Source: Roseibium sp. Sym1
GTDB taxonomy: Bacteria; Pseudomonadota; Alphaproteobacteria; Rhizobiales; Stappiaceae
Length of the DNA stretch: 64,000 nt
Direction of reading: 5' to 3'
Assembly: GCF_027359675.1 (NCBI RefSeq)
Contig: NZ_CP114786.1
Coordinates: 2,454,501 to 2,518,500, forward strand
The notes beneath the pieces were generated by a model, which did not search any database, was not told where the DNA came from, and worked only from the letters and a program-made list of their open reading frames with translations. The position numbers and the translations under genes are program-made. Positions 8,748 to 18,273 of this stretch are shown one piece after another (the stretch's first letter is position 1; every line of letters begins with the position of its first letter).

Positions 8748-8862
8748 TTCAGGCGTTTCCCGGTTCCCTTGTTTTTCTTGAGTGTGCCACGCAAGTTAGC
8801 TGCAGAAAAACCGATACTTTAGAATGCATTGTCGCGCACAGGCACACGCCTAAGATGTGATC
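8748..8862. promoter_or_regulatory. Divergent promoter region of the lut-type operon and the 8.9-11.7 kb operon
   Basis: This 115-bp gap separates two divergent operons and must hold both promoters. It is locally less GC-rich, with AGAAAAACCGATACTTTAGA around 8812-8831. I could not assign -35/-10 boxes or an operator with confidence. Joint control of the two operons from this segment is inferred from layout. Confidence 0.5.
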
Positions 8863-9363
8863 ATGAAACCGTTTCTGACGCTCGCCGTGCTGCTTGTCCT
8901 GACCGTTTCCGCGACTGCGGACGATTTTGTGCCCGGAAAGAAGGTTGCCTTCCTGGGACTTGGTTTCGTCGATTTTTCGACCGAGGGCGCCTATGACGGC
9001 GTCAGGGCGGACCAGACCGAGCGCCTGGCGCTTCTCGAAGCCCTGATCGAAGAGCGGTTCCGGGCGGAGGGCCTGGTTCTGGTCGATACGGCGCCGGTCT
9101 CGAAGAAACTGGCAAATATCGTCAATCCGGCCAAGTGTTACGGCTGCGACGTCCGCATGGCGAAAACCCTCGGTGCGGATTTTTCCCTTGTCGGAGCGGT
9201 TCACAAGGTCTCGAACCTGATCCTGTCCGAGCAGCTCATCCTGCGCGACGCCAATACCGGCGACATCGTGCGCGCCAAATCCGTCGGGATACGTTCCAAC
9301 ACGGACGCCTCCTGGAGCCACGGCATGAACTACATCCTGAAAACCACTTTCTTCGAGGAATGA
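8863..9363 (+). CDS. Secreted DUF2380/DUF3280-like protein
   Basis: The 166-residue protein has a signal peptide (MKPFLTLAVLLVLTVSATA) and a mature domain beginning DDFVPGKKVAFLGLGFVDFS. It contains a CYGCDVRMAKTLGADFSLVG segment, with two Cys three apart. The overall pattern (FLGLGFVD...., LGAD....G.V.KVSNLIL) fits the uncharacterised DUF2380/DUF3280 proteins often found beside PQQ dehydrogenases. ATG 8863 is preferred over the in-frame GTG at 8857 because it opens the signal peptide directly. First of four closely spaced plus-strand genes. Confidence 0.78.
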   Translation: MKPFLTLAVLLVLTVSATADDFVPGKKVAFLGLGFVDFSTEGAYDGVRADQTERLALLEALIEERFRAEGLVLVDTAPVSKKLANIVNPAKCYGCDVRMAKTLGADFSLVGAVHKVSNLILSEQLILRDANTGDIVRAKSVGIRSNTDASWSHGMNYILKTTFFEE

Positions 9364-9370
9364 AGACCAC

Positions 9371-9916
9371 ATGTTGTTGAGACTGATCGCTGCATTTTCC
9401 CTGCTGCTTGCCCTCATTGTCCTCGTGTCGCCTTCGCAGGCGCACGGCCCGACACGCCAGAAGCTGACCCTGACGACGGAAGTGCCTGCAGCTCCCGCGG
9501 ATGTCTGGGCCGTTATCGGGAACTTTCAGGACATGAGCTGGCATCCCGCGGTTTTCTCCACCAAGGGGGAAGGCGGCAACGCCATCGACGCCACGCGGGT
9601 CCTGACGCTCGGCGAGGAGGGCGGCCCGACCATCTCGGAAGTCCTCTACAAATACAGCGACGAGAAGATGAGCTACTCCTACCGGATCACCGATGTGAAG
9701 GTCGAAGTGCTGCCGGTGACCAACTATTCGTCCCATCTCACGGTCAAGCCGGGCAAGGACGGCGGATCGCTGGTCGAATGGCGCGGTGCCTTCTATCGCG
9801 GTTACCCGAACAACGATCCGCCGGAAAATCTCAATGAAGAAGCCGCGATTGCGGCTGTGACCGCTGTCTACGAGGCCGGCTTCGATGCCCTGCAAAAACG
9901 TTTTTCGGGGAAGTAA
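9371..9916 (+). CDS. mxaD: MxaD-like periplasmic SRPBCC protein
   Basis: The 181-residue secreted protein (signal to about PSQAHGP) has an SRPBCC/START-like fold: PAAPADVWAVIGNFQDMSWH near the start and the typical C-terminal long helix (EAAIAAVTAVYEAGFDALQK). The GNFQDMSWHPAV segment is characteristic of MxaD, which in methylotrophs helps methanol dehydrogenase interact with its cytochrome. It starts 7 bp after the preceding gene. An equivalent role for XoxF and its cytochrome is inference. Confidence 0.82.
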   Translation: MLLRLIAAFSLLLALIVLVSPSQAHGPTRQKLTLTTEVPAAPADVWAVIGNFQDMSWHPAVFSTKGEGGNAIDATRVLTLGEEGGPTISEVLYKYSDEKMSYSYRITDVKVEVLPVTNYSSHLTVKPGKDGGSLVEWRGAFYRGYPNNDPPENLNEEAAIAAVTAVYEAGFDALQKRFSGK

Positions 9917-10907
9917 CCCGCGGGTTCGCCAACTCCTCTTGTGCTTCCTCCTCACCTTCCCCGCGAGCGTTCCCGCGCTCGCGGGGTCTTTTGCGTTCGT
10001 GACCAACCAGAACAGTTCCGACCTCAGCATCCTGGATCTCGAGAACCGGCGGGAGATCAGGAGGATACCGGTTCCCGGAAAGCCTGCCGGTGTCGCGGTC
10101 AGCGGCCCGCTGAACGCCTTCTACACCGTCAGCCCGGACAGCAAGACCGTGCGCCGGTTTTCCATGACCACCTGCGAAGTCCTGGCGGAAGCCCGACTGG
10201 ACGGCGGGCCGATGGGCATTGCCGCCGCGCCGCGGTCCGGCCTGGTGTTTGTGTCCGACTGGTACGAAGCCCGCGTCTTCGTTCTCGACGCCGAGGCGCT
10301 GTCTCCTGCCGGGGAACTGGCAACCGGCGGGGCGCCGGCGGGACTGGCCGTTGCCGCGGACGAAAGCTGGCTTGCCACGGCCGACCGGGATTCCAACCAA
10401 GTCTCGATCTTCAATCTGCCTGAGCTGACGCTCCGGGCCCGCGTCACGGTCGGCGAGCGGCCCTTCGGCATCGCGGTGGATCCGGAAGGCCGCATCCACG
10501 CGGCGAATGTCGGGTCGGACAGCGTCACCATCATCGATCCCGAGACGGCCACGGTCACCGCGACCGTTCCGGTCGGCGACAGGCCCTATGGCATCGCCTT
10601 TGCCGCGGGCCATGCCTTCACCACCGACCAGTACGCGGACACCGTCAGCATCTACCGGCTGTCCGACTTCCAGAGCGAAGGCACCCTGGATGTCGGTGAA
10701 GCGCCGGAAGGCATCGACGCGACGCCCGACGGCCGGCTCATCGTGTCGACCAACTGGTTTTCCAACACGGTCAGCCTGATCGATCCCGACAGCGTCGAAG
10801 TCATCGGCGAGATCGAGACCGGAGACGGACCGCGCGCGGTTGGAAGGTTCATTCAGGAAAGTTCCGGAGGAGAAGTCCCATGCGGGGAAAACCATCACGT
10901 CGATTGA
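9885..10907 (+). CDS. Second secreted YVTN/YncE-type beta-propeller protein
   Basis: The 340-residue protein has a late hydrophobic leader (RQLLLCFLLTFPASVPALAG, residues 15-34) followed by about seven propeller blades, e.g. FAFVTNQNSSDLSILDLENR and HAANVGSDSVTIIDPETATV. The start ATG at 9885 lies 32 bases inside the MxaD-like gene and the stop lies 28 bases inside the SoxYZ-like gene, so all four genes of this operon are tightly packed. It is a paralogue of the propeller at 6498-7514. Function is unknown; a role in docking or cofactor handling is suggested only by context. Confidence 0.84.
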   Translation: MPCKNVFRGSNPRVRQLLLCFLLTFPASVPALAGSFAFVTNQNSSDLSILDLENRREIRRIPVPGKPAGVAVSGPLNAFYTVSPDSKTVRRFSMTTCEVLAEARLDGGPMGIAAAPRSGLVFVSDWYEARVFVLDAEALSPAGELATGGAPAGLAVAADESWLATADRDSNQVSIFNLPELTLRARVTVGERPFGIAVDPEGRIHAANVGSDSVTIIDPETATVTATVPVGDRPYGIAFAAGHAFTTDQYADTVSIYRLSDFQSEGTLDVGEAPEGIDATPDGRLIVSTNWFSNTVSLIDPDSVEVIGEIETGDGPRAVGRFIQESSGGEVPCGENHHVD

Positions 10908-11725
10908 GCTTGCGGGTCTGTCTGGCGCTGGCCGCCGCCGCGTTGCTGCTGCCGGATCCGGCAGCAGCCGCTGACGCCAGCTGGCCTGACCTGCGCGCGG
11001 AACTTTATGGACAGCGCTTCCTCGCCGTTTCCGACGATGTCATCAGCATCAGTGCTCCCTACCGCACCGACAACGATGCCCGCACCAGCATTTCCGTCCG
11101 GCTGGCGGCTCCCGATGGACACATGATCAGGGGATTTCATCTGATCCTGGACGAGAATCCGATGCCGGTCTCGGCGCAGCTCGTTTTCGCCCAGCCGCTG
11201 ACCGACTTCGAATTCGCCGCAACGATGCGGGTCAACGGCCCGACGCCGGTTCATGCCGTGGCCGAACTCGAGAACGGCCAGCTGTTCATGGCGGAGGGTT
11301 TCGTCAAGACCTCCGGCACGGGCGCGTGCGCGGCCCCTCCGGGCACCGATCCGGAAGAGGCCCTGGCAACCCTCGGGCAGATGGAACTGCTGATCCGGCC
11401 GCGCACGGATACCGCGAGCCTCGTGCGCAATCTGCGGGAAGGTCAGGTCAGCGACATGGCGCTGGATGTGCAGATCAGCCATCCGAGCCATTCCGGCATG
11501 CAGATGGACCAGATCTCCCTGCTTTATATTCCCATGCGCTATGTCGAAACCCTGGACATCGATCTGAACGGTGCCCCGTTTGTCACGATGACCGGCAGCA
11601 TTTCCTTGAGCGAAAACCCCGAGGTCACGGTATCGGTGCCATCGGGCACCCGCCGGGTCAGGGCGAAACTCACGGACACGGACGGTACGGAATCGGAAGT
11701 CGAGCGGGACCTGACCGACTATTGA
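10880..11725 (+). CDS. Quinoprotein dehydrogenase-associated fused SoxYZ-like carrier (copy A)
   Basis: The 281-residue secreted protein (signal to about AAAADA) has a SoxY-like N-terminal half and a SoxZ-like C-terminal half. The single mature Cys lies at the junction (KTSGTGACAAPP), where SoxY carries its sulfur-binding Cys. The C-terminal half has SHPSHSGMQMDQ and ITGSISLSENP-type strands as in SoxZ. In Sox systems such a Cys carries pathway intermediates; for the quinoprotein-associated family the cargo is unknown. ATG 10880 has a strong site (GGAGGAGAAGTCCC). A paralogue lies at 20251-21126. Confidence 0.87.
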   Translation: MRGKPSRRLSLRVCLALAAAALLLPDPAAAADASWPDLRAELYGQRFLAVSDDVISISAPYRTDNDARTSISVRLAAPDGHMIRGFHLILDENPMPVSAQLVFAQPLTDFEFAATMRVNGPTPVHAVAELENGQLFMAEGFVKTSGTGACAAPPGTDPEEALATLGQMELLIRPRTDTASLVRNLREGQVSDMALDVQISHPSHSGMQMDQISLLYIPMRYVETLDIDLNGAPFVTMTGSISLSENPEVTVSVPSGTRRVRAKLTDTDGTESEVERDLTDY

Positions 11726-11761
11726 TCCGGGCGTCCCTTCGAGGAGGGGCATTCCGGACGG

Positions 11762-12379
11762 CTATTGCGGTTCCGGTTCGGGCTTGAGTTCTTCAAGAGG
11801 GTAGTCTTCGAAGTCCCAGCCATCGGTTCCTTCCGGATACCAGTAGACAGTCCGGTAGCCGTATTCGAGCGCCCTCTTGGCCGCGTTCCAGGACATCCAG
11901 CAGTCATCGAGGCAGAAGAACAGGACGGGATGCGCCGCGTCGCTGCCGCTGGCTTTCGTCAGCCCGGCGCGGAAATAGTCGGCCGTGGTGTCCGCGATCT
12001 GCTCGTAGCCGACATTCGGCAACCAGATGCTGCCCGGTATCGACAGGCGCCGTTTGTCGCGCCAGATGGTTCCGGCTGGCAGGTTTTTCGGCTTGGGTGC
12101 GCGGGGCAGAACGTCGATGAAGGCGGTGTCGCCTTCCTGCCAGAGCGCATGCGCCTCTTCCGTCGAGACGACATGACCGCCCTGAAGCGTGTCGGGGACC
12201 GGTGCGCGGTAGGGTTCCCCCCGGTATCCGGACGGTTCGGGGACGTCCTGGGCCAGGAGCGGCGCCGGCAGCAGGAAGACTGCCGCCAGACCGAGCAAGG
12301 CAAACAGGCGCACACGGCTTCGCCGGTCCGGTGCCCGGACTTGAAGCTTGGCGGCTGGCTGCGCGGTTTGCATCGTCAT
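11762..12379 (-). CDS. PQQ-dependent catabolism-associated rhodanese-like Cys-motif protein
   Basis: The 205-residue exported protein has a hydrophobic leader at about 30-50. Its rhodanese-like domain carries the catalytic-loop equivalent FFCLDDCWMSWNAAKRALEYG, so two Cys flank three residues and a Trp follows (C-x3-C-W), the hallmark of this PQQ-linked family. ATG 12379 overlaps the stop of xoxJ (ATGA, 12376-12379). The two Cys could form a disulfide or carry sulfur, in line with the SoxYZ-like and SoxH-like proteins nearby. It converges on the plus-strand operon ending at 11725. Confidence 0.86.
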   Translation of the reverse strand: MTMQTAQPAAKLQVRAPDRRSRVRLFALLGLAAVFLLPAPLLAQDVPEPSGYRGEPYRAPVPDTLQGGHVVSTEEAHALWQEGDTAFIDVLPRAPKPKNLPAGTIWRDKRRLSIPGSIWLPNVGYEQIADTTADYFRAGLTKASGSDAAHPVLFFCLDDCWMSWNAAKRALEYGYRTVYWYPEGTDGWDFEDYPLEELKPEPEPQ

Positions 12380-13323
12380 TCTTCGCCGTAAAGGGCGGTT
12401 CCCATGTCGTTCAGAAGCGGCACGCCCGCCTCGATCAGGAGGGCGTCGATTTCCGCCCGATTGCGCCTGATTTGCGAATTCAGCTTCCGGGCCCAGACCT
12501 TTTCCCCTTGCCGAACGCCCATCGTGATGCGGAAGAACAGTCGCGGCGGCAGGGTTTCCTGCATCAGGGGCGTGACCTTGAATGCCGGGTAGCCTTGTTT
12601 GACAAGGGGTCCGCCGATCGGGCCCCACAGGATGGCCGCGTCAATGTCTCCGGAGGAAAGATCCTCCAGCATGTCGACCGTCGGCGATTCATACCTCCGG
12701 TCGACCATGAGGCTGTAGGGTTTTGCCCTGGTCATCAGCCCGTTGTGGGCCATGTGAGTGGCGGGCGGCGAACCGGCGACAATGCCGATCCGCTTGTCCT
12801 TGAGACGCGCGTCGGAGAGCTGTGTCACCTCCGCCAGGTCGCTGTCCCTTGGAACGATCAGCGTGTAGGCAGACGTCATGTAGTGATTGGTGTTCAGCAC
12901 CATCTCGTGACCCTGGGCATAGCCCATCACCACGTCGCAGCGATTGGCCCGGAGCGTGTTCCGGATGAAACCCGTGGCCATCGGGTACCAGGTATAGGCC
13001 ACCGGCAGGTCCAGCTTCGCGGCCATGAGCTCCGCCAGCTTGTTTTCATATCCGGCGCCCGCCTCGTCGGACATGGGCAGATTGGCCGGGTCCGCGCAAA
13101 CCCTGAACGCGTTGTGTGACACCAGGTCCGACGTCTGCGCCGCGGCGGTCAGTGCCGTGGTGCAGAAGGCGGCGCTGAGCGCGGCGCCTGCCGCGAGCGG
13201 CCTCAGGGCCGCCGCAACGCGCGCGAATGCGAAGCGCCTGCGCTGTCCTTTCCCGGACAAGACGGCTTGTTGGGACCGATTGCACAGGTCTCGGCGCTTA
13301 TTGCGCAAGGCAGGCACTTTCAT
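12376..13323 (-). CDS. xoxJ: XoxJ-like periplasmic substrate-binding-type protein
   Basis: The 315-residue protein belongs to the MxaJ/XoxJ family of quinoprotein dehydrogenase-associated binding proteins. It has the fold of solute-binding proteins (FRVCADPANLPMSDEAGAGYENKLAELMA; DVVMGYAQGHEMVLNTNHYMTS; KDKRIGIVAGSPPATH). XoxJ is thought to help activate or mature XoxF in the periplasm. An Arg-rich N-terminus precedes the hydrophobic leader. ATG 13323 overlaps the cytochrome gene by 26 bp. Its GGGAGG lies directly against the ATG, so the exact start is uncertain. Confidence 0.88.
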   Translation of the reverse strand: MKVPALRNKRRDLCNRSQQAVLSGKGQRRRFAFARVAAALRPLAAGAALSAAFCTTALTAAAQTSDLVSHNAFRVCADPANLPMSDEAGAGYENKLAELMAAKLDLPVAYTWYPMATGFIRNTLRANRCDVVMGYAQGHEMVLNTNHYMTSAYTLIVPRDSDLAEVTQLSDARLKDKRIGIVAGSPPATHMAHNGLMTRAKPYSLMVDRRYESPTVDMLEDLSSGDIDAAILWGPIGGPLVKQGYPAFKVTPLMQETLPPRLFFRITMGVRQGEKVWARKLNSQIRRNRAEIDALLIEAGVPLLNDMGTALYGEE

Positions 13324-13825
13324 CCTCCCGAATGACGTCCGTTTTGGGCTCTTTCTTCCCCGGGCGTCCGCGTCCCAGGGCATCCGTTCCGCGCGCCTTC
13401 AGGTAGACGTAGATATCATTGATGTAGCACATGACGTTCGGATTGCTGCCGAGTTCAGGCATGACGGATTTTTCGGAGGCATTCACCTTCTGGCGTCCGT
13501 TGGTCACCACCTCGAGAAACTCGTAATAGTCCATGGTCAGCACGGAGGTCTTGAGTGCCGGGGCATAGGTCGATCCTTCGCCCTCGGGACCGTGACAGAC
13601 ATGGCATTCGGAGTGATACCGCCGGAAACCGGAATAGGTCGGCCAGTCGACGGTGCCGTCTTCCGTGATGTTGTAGGTCGGAATGTCTTCTGCCGTGAAA
13701 TACCGGCCGTCCTCACTGTAGGCTGCCTTGATGTTCGCATCATGGTCGAGCTCTTCGGCCAGCGGCCCCGATGCGGTGCCGGCGACCAGAGTGGCGGCTG
13801 CCAGGAAGACCTTCAGATTTCGCAT
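13298..13825 (-). CDS. cycB: c-type cytochrome, methanol-metabolism related (c553i/CycB-like, XoxG role)
   Basis: The 175-residue secreted cytochrome has one haem site C74-H-V-C77-H78 and a likely distal Met in SVMPELGSNP. Two more Cys, C133 (NVMCYIND) and C172 (near the C-terminus), give the four-Cys pattern of the methanol-related family that includes Paracoccus cytochrome c553i, encoded next to xoxF there. It is the expected electron acceptor of XoxF. ATG 13825 has a good site (AAGGACACGAA). A strong hairpin separates it from xoxF upstream. Confidence 0.9.
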   Translation of the reverse strand: MRNLKVFLAAATLVAGTASGPLAEELDHDANIKAAYSEDGRYFTAEDIPTYNITEDGTVDWPTYSGFRRYHSECHVCHGPEGEGSTYAPALKTSVLTMDYYEFLEVVTNGRQKVNASEKSVMPELGSNPNVMCYINDIYVYLKARGTDALGRGRPGKKEPKTDVIREDESACLAQ

Positions 13826-13922
13826 TTCGTGTCCTTGGGTTCGTAATGTCCGGGTCGCGCAGGGGTTTGGTTTTGTCATCCAGCCTGCCGTTGCCTCTGC
13901 CCGGAGGTCCCTGCTGTGTCAT

Positions 13923-13955
13923 CCGGGCCGGTGCGGGGACACCGCACCGGCCCGG
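13923..13955 (-). terminator. Strong stem-loop between xoxF and the cytochrome gene
   Basis: A perfect 14-bp inverted repeat (arms 13923-13936 and 13942-13955, GC-rich) encloses a 5-nt loop. No U tract follows on the minus strand, so it looks like a partial terminator or an mRNA 3'-stabilising hairpin for a highly expressed xoxF transcript rather than a full stop. The same layout would lower downstream expression of cycB and xoxJ relative to xoxF. Confidence 0.65.
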
Positions 13956-13986
13956 TTCGTCATCCGATCAGTTCGTCATCCGATCA
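13955..13986 (-). repeat. Two tandem 16-bp copies covering the xoxF stop codon
   Basis: GTTCGTCATCCGATCA occurs twice head to tail (13955-13970 and 13971-13986), followed by a partial third copy (GTTCG). The xoxF stop (TGA, complement of 13984-13986) lies in the last copy. It looks like a recent slipped-strand duplication of the end of the gene. Confidence 0.85.
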
Positions 13987-15783
13987 GTTCGGCAGTGCGA
14001 ACACGGTCAGCTGGCCGCCCAGTGCGGTGTAGTCGCTGAGCGCGGCATAGCCACCGACGGCACCGAGACCTTCGTTCGGATTGGTCAGGCCTGCTGCCAG
14101 CCCGATGCCGGCCCAGCCGCCGATCCCGGACAGGACGCCGACATACTGCTTGCCGTCCACCGTGTAGGTCATGACGTTGCCGATGATGCCGGACGGGGTC
14201 TTGAAGCTGTAGAGTTCTTCACCCGTATTGGCGTCGACGGCCTTCAGGTAACCTTCCAGCGTGCCGTAGAAAACGACATCGCCGGCAGTTGCCAATGCGC
14301 CGGACCAGACCGAGAAACGCTCCGGAATCGACCACTTGATCTCACCCTTCTCGTTGTCCCAGGCAATGAAGTTGCCCATGCCGCCATGGCTGTCGGCAGC
14401 GGGATACATCGCCAGCGTCGCACCCACATAGGGCTGACCGGCGGTGTAGGCGACCCGGAACGGCTCATAGTCCATGCACACGTGGTTGGTCGGAACATAG
14501 AAGAGACCGGTCTTCGGAGAGAAGGACGCAGGCTGCTGGTCCTTGGAGCCGAGAGCGGCCGGGCAGATGCCGGTGGAGTTGACATCTTCGCCGTTATGCT
14601 CGGTGGAATACTCCGCGACCACCTGCGGGCGGCCATACTGGTCGGAGTTCTTGTCCATTTCCACGTGGGTTGCCCAGTTCACTGCCGGATCGAATTTCTC
14701 CGCCACCAGGAGCTCGCCCGTGAGCCGGTCCAGCGTGTAGCCGAAACCGTTCCGGTCGAAGTGGGTGAGCAGCTTGCGCTGTTCGCCGTTGAACTCCTGG
14801 TCCGTCAGGATCATTTCATTGATCCCGTCGTAGTCCCATTCGTCATGCGGAGTCATCTGGTAGAACCAGCGGGCCATCCCGGTGTCCAGGTCGCGGGCCA
14901 TGATGGTCATGGACCAGCGGTTGTCGCCTGGGCGCTGAGCGGGGTTCCAGGTCGAGGGGTTGCCCGTGCCGTAATAGACCAGGTTCGACTCGGGATCGTA
15001 GGAGTACCAGCCCCAGGTCGTTCCGCCACCGATCTTCCACTGGTCGCCTTCCCAGGTCGCCAGGCTGGAATCCTTGCCGACCGGCTTGCCCAGGTGGGTG
15101 GTCTTCTCAGGATCGACGAGCATGTCGCTGTCCGGTCCCATGGAATAGGCCCGCCAGACCTGGCTTCCGTCTTTCAGGCTGTAGGCGGTGACCGAACCGC
15201 GCACACCGAATTCGCCGCCGGAAATGCCGACAAGGACCTTGTCCTTGACGGGCAGCACGGTGGCTGTGTTGGTTTCGCCCTTGGAGGGATCGCCGTTGGT
15301 GACGCTCCAGACCACTTCACCGGTCTTGGCATCGAGTGCCACGACGTTGGTGTCTGCCTGGTGCAGGATGATCTTGCCGTCCGCATAGGCGACGCCACGG
15401 TTGACCGTGTCGCAGCACATCACGGGAATGACGTTGGGATCCTGCTTGGGTTCGTATTTCCAGATGATCTTGCCGTCGTCCTTCAGGTCGAGGGCGTAGA
15501 CGATGTTCGGGAAGGGCGTGTGCACGTACATGACATTGTCAATGACGAGCGGCGAGCCTTCGTGCCCGCGCAAGACGCCGGTGGAGAATGTCCAGTCGAC
15601 CTGGAGGTCCTTGACGTTATCCTTGTTGATCTGGTCCAGTTCGGAATAACGCTGGTTCTGATAGTCGCCGGTCTGGATGGCCCACTGGTTGGGGTCGTCC
15701 ATCCGTTTCTGCAAGTCCGCGTCCGCGTAGGCAGTGCCCACGCAAAGGCTCATTGCCAAGCCCAAAATAGGTAGCGTTCTCAT
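13984..15783 (-). CDS. xoxF: Lanthanide-dependent methanol dehydrogenase XoxF (XoxF5-like)
   Basis: The 599-residue secreted PQQ enzyme (signal to about AYADA) oxidises methanol to formaldehyde in the periplasm. Metal ligands match XoxF: E191, N275 ([11 protein letters not shown]), catalytic D317 and the extra D319 in [11 protein letters not shown]319 is the Asp that lanthanide enzymes have and calcium MxaF lacks. Adjacent C123-C124 (VMCCDT) form the PQQ-contacting ring, and R344 (THFDRNG) is the conserved active-site Arg. ATG 15783 has a near-ideal site (GGGAGGAAAAG). Neighbours are cytochrome, xoxJ, fghA and frmA, all in the same direction. No mxaF or mxaI is in the window. Confidence 0.96.
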   Translation of the reverse strand: MRTLPILGLAMSLCVGTAYADADLQKRMDDPNQWAIQTGDYQNQRYSELDQINKDNVKDLQVDWTFSTGVLRGHEGSPLVIDNVMYVHTPFPNIVYALDLKDDGKIIWKYEPKQDPNVIPVMCCDTVNRGVAYADGKIILHQADTNVVALDAKTGEVVWSVTNGDPSKGETNTATVLPVKDKVLVGISGGEFGVRGSVTAYSLKDGSQVWRAYSMGPDSDMLVDPEKTTHLGKPVGKDSSLATWEGDQWKIGGGTTWGWYSYDPESNLVYYGTGNPSTWNPAQRPGDNRWSMTIMARDLDTGMARWFYQMTPHDEWDYDGINEMILTDQEFNGEQRKLLTHFDRNGFGYTLDRLTGELLVAEKFDPAVNWATHVEMDKNSDQYGRPQVVAEYSTEHNGEDVNSTGICPAALGSKDQQPASFSPKTGLFYVPTNHVCMDYEPFRVAYTAGQPYVGATLAMYPAADSHGGMGNFIAWDNEKGEIKWSIPERFSVWSGALATAGDVVFYGTLEGYLKAVDANTGEELYSFKTPSGIIGNVMTYTVDGKQYVGVLSGIGGWAGIGLAAGLTNPNEGLGAVGGYAALSDYTALGGQLTVFALPN

Positions 15784-16103
15784 CTTTTCCTCCCATGATG
15801 ATAGCGTTGGGAATCCGTATTTCCGGCGAGACGGGGACTGAGAAGGAAGATGGATGCCCTTTTTGCTTCCGCATCTGTTTTCTCCCCCAGGCGACCGTGT
15901 GATGCCGGCTCCTCGCAAATCGATTCCTGATTTTCTCCTTCCCTGTTAGGTTTCGCGGGTGCGTCGGTGACACCCCCTGCGGTCTTCTGCCCCTGTCAGG
16001 GGCGTTGTTTTGGACGTCGCCTTGCCTCTTCCGCAGCTGAACGTCCCCCGGCCTCCCCGGTAGTCGTCGAAGCGCCTCCGCCCACCGGAGGTGCCTCATT
16101 GTC
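15784..16103 (-). promoter_or_regulatory. 320-bp xoxF upstream region with a short palindrome
   Basis: No gene fits here. The segment separates fghA (stop at 16104) from xoxF and must carry the xoxF promoter. A perfect 7-1-7 palindrome, GCCCCTG-T-CAGGGGC, sits at 15989-16003, about 205 bp before the xoxF ATG. It could be the fghA terminator stem (no U tract) or a regulator site. The segment nearest xoxF is a purine-rich leader on the coding strand. I could not place promoter boxes reliably. Confidence 0.55.
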
Positions 16104-16988
16104 CTAGCTCTCCGCGTGGCAGCCGTTGCCGGCGGCGCTTCCGTTCGCCGCCTGGCGTCCGTGCGCTTTCAGCCGGTCCGCGTGCCAGGCGACATGATCG
16201 CCCCCGAAGGTGGACACGAAGAAATAGGAATGGTCATAGCCTTCCTTCATGCGGATCACGCTCGGCTGGCGGGTTTGGGTCAAGACCTCCGCGAGGGCGT
16301 GCGGCCGCAACAGGTCGATGAACTGGTCATCGGTGCCCTGATCGATCAGGATGTCCCCGTTCCAGCCCCGCTCCTTCAGGAGAATGGTGGCGTCGTAGTC
16401 GGCCCAGACGGACTCATCGTCGCCCAGATAGCTGGAAAGCTGCCTGCGGCCCCAGGCCGACTGGGTCGGGTTTGTAATCGGTGCGAACGCGGATACCGAC
16501 TGGTAAAGGTCCGGGTTGCGAAGCGCGATGGTCAGCGCGCCGTGTCCCCCCATCGAATGTCCGGTGATGCCGTGGCGCCCGTTCACCGGCAGGTTGCCAA
16601 CGACAAGGTCGCGCAATTCGCTCACGATGTAGTCGTACATCCTGAAATGGCTGTTCCACGGGGCCTTGGTGGCGTTGACGTAGAAGCTCGCCCCCTGTCC
16701 GAGGTCATAGGCCTCGTCATCGGCAACGTCGTCGCCGCGCGGGCTTGTGTCGGGAAAGACAAGCGCGAGTCCGTGCCGGGCGGCATGGTGCTGCAGGCCG
16801 GCTTTTGTCATGGCGTTTTCATGGGTGCAGGTCAGGCCGGACAGGTACCACAGGCAGGGAACCGGTCCGTCCTGCGCCTGCGGCGGCATGTAGACCGCGA
16901 AGGTCATCTTGCCCCCACAGGCCTCGGAGTCATGCCGGTAGATCGTCTGAACACCGTCGAAACACCGATTTTCAGAAACGGTTTCCAT
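16104..16988 (-). CDS. fghA: S-formylglutathione hydrolase
   Basis: The 294-residue alpha/beta hydrolase of the esterase D family splits S-formylglutathione into formate and glutathione, the last step of the glutathione formaldehyde pathway. The nucleophile elbow is GHSMGGHG, the acid lies in IDQGTDDQF and the catalytic His in YDHSYFF. The oxyanion region WYLSGLTCTHEN is typical. It begins 9 bp after the frmA stop, so the two genes form an operon that probably reads on towards xoxF. Length is normal apart from a slightly extended Ala/Gly-rich C-terminus. Confidence 0.95.
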   Translation of the reverse strand: METVSENRCFDGVQTIYRHDSEACGGKMTFAVYMPPQAQDGPVPCLWYLSGLTCTHENAMTKAGLQHHAARHGLALVFPDTSPRGDDVADDEAYDLGQGASFYVNATKAPWNSHFRMYDYIVSELRDLVVGNLPVNGRHGITGHSMGGHGALTIALRNPDLYQSVSAFAPITNPTQSAWGRRQLSSYLGDDESVWADYDATILLKERGWNGDILIDQGTDDQFIDLLRPHALAEVLTQTRQPSVIRMKEGYDHSYFFVSTFGGDHVAWHADRLKAHGRQAANGSAAGNGCHAES

Positions 16989-16997
16989 GACGGTTTC

Positions 16998-18110
<1,113 letters not shown>

Positions 18111-18273
18111 AAAGCGATCTCCACATGTGATGCCGCCGTTTCAGGCAAGGCGGCTGCTTTATCTCGACTATAGGTGGAAGCCTCAATCGAACAATTGCGA
18201 CCTTAGTGTGTGTTTTTCGGCATGGACAAAATCGGAGGAGCGGATACCCTTTTCGATCGGGAGGCCTGAAAAC
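18111..18273. promoter_or_regulatory. Divergent promoter region between frmA and the 18.3-kb gene
   Basis: This 163-bp gap serves two divergent genes. It includes a GCCGCC ... GGCGGC inverted element near 18131-18153, and a less GC-rich stretch around 18185-18235. The sites used by the LuxR-type regulators of this island might lie here, but I cannot assign boxes. Confidence 0.4.

Noticed and set aside
13771..15774. Long plus-strand open frame (667 codons) opposite xoxF
   Set aside because: It is the mirror of the highly biased xoxF coding frame; its translation is rich in His/Arg/Gly with no domain or ribosome site.
13984..15783. Calling the quinoprotein a calcium MxaF or an ethanol dehydrogenase ExaA
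   Set aside because: The DYD pair (D317/D319) and overall sequence match XoxF; MxaF lacks the second Asp and no mxaI or other mxa structural gene is near.
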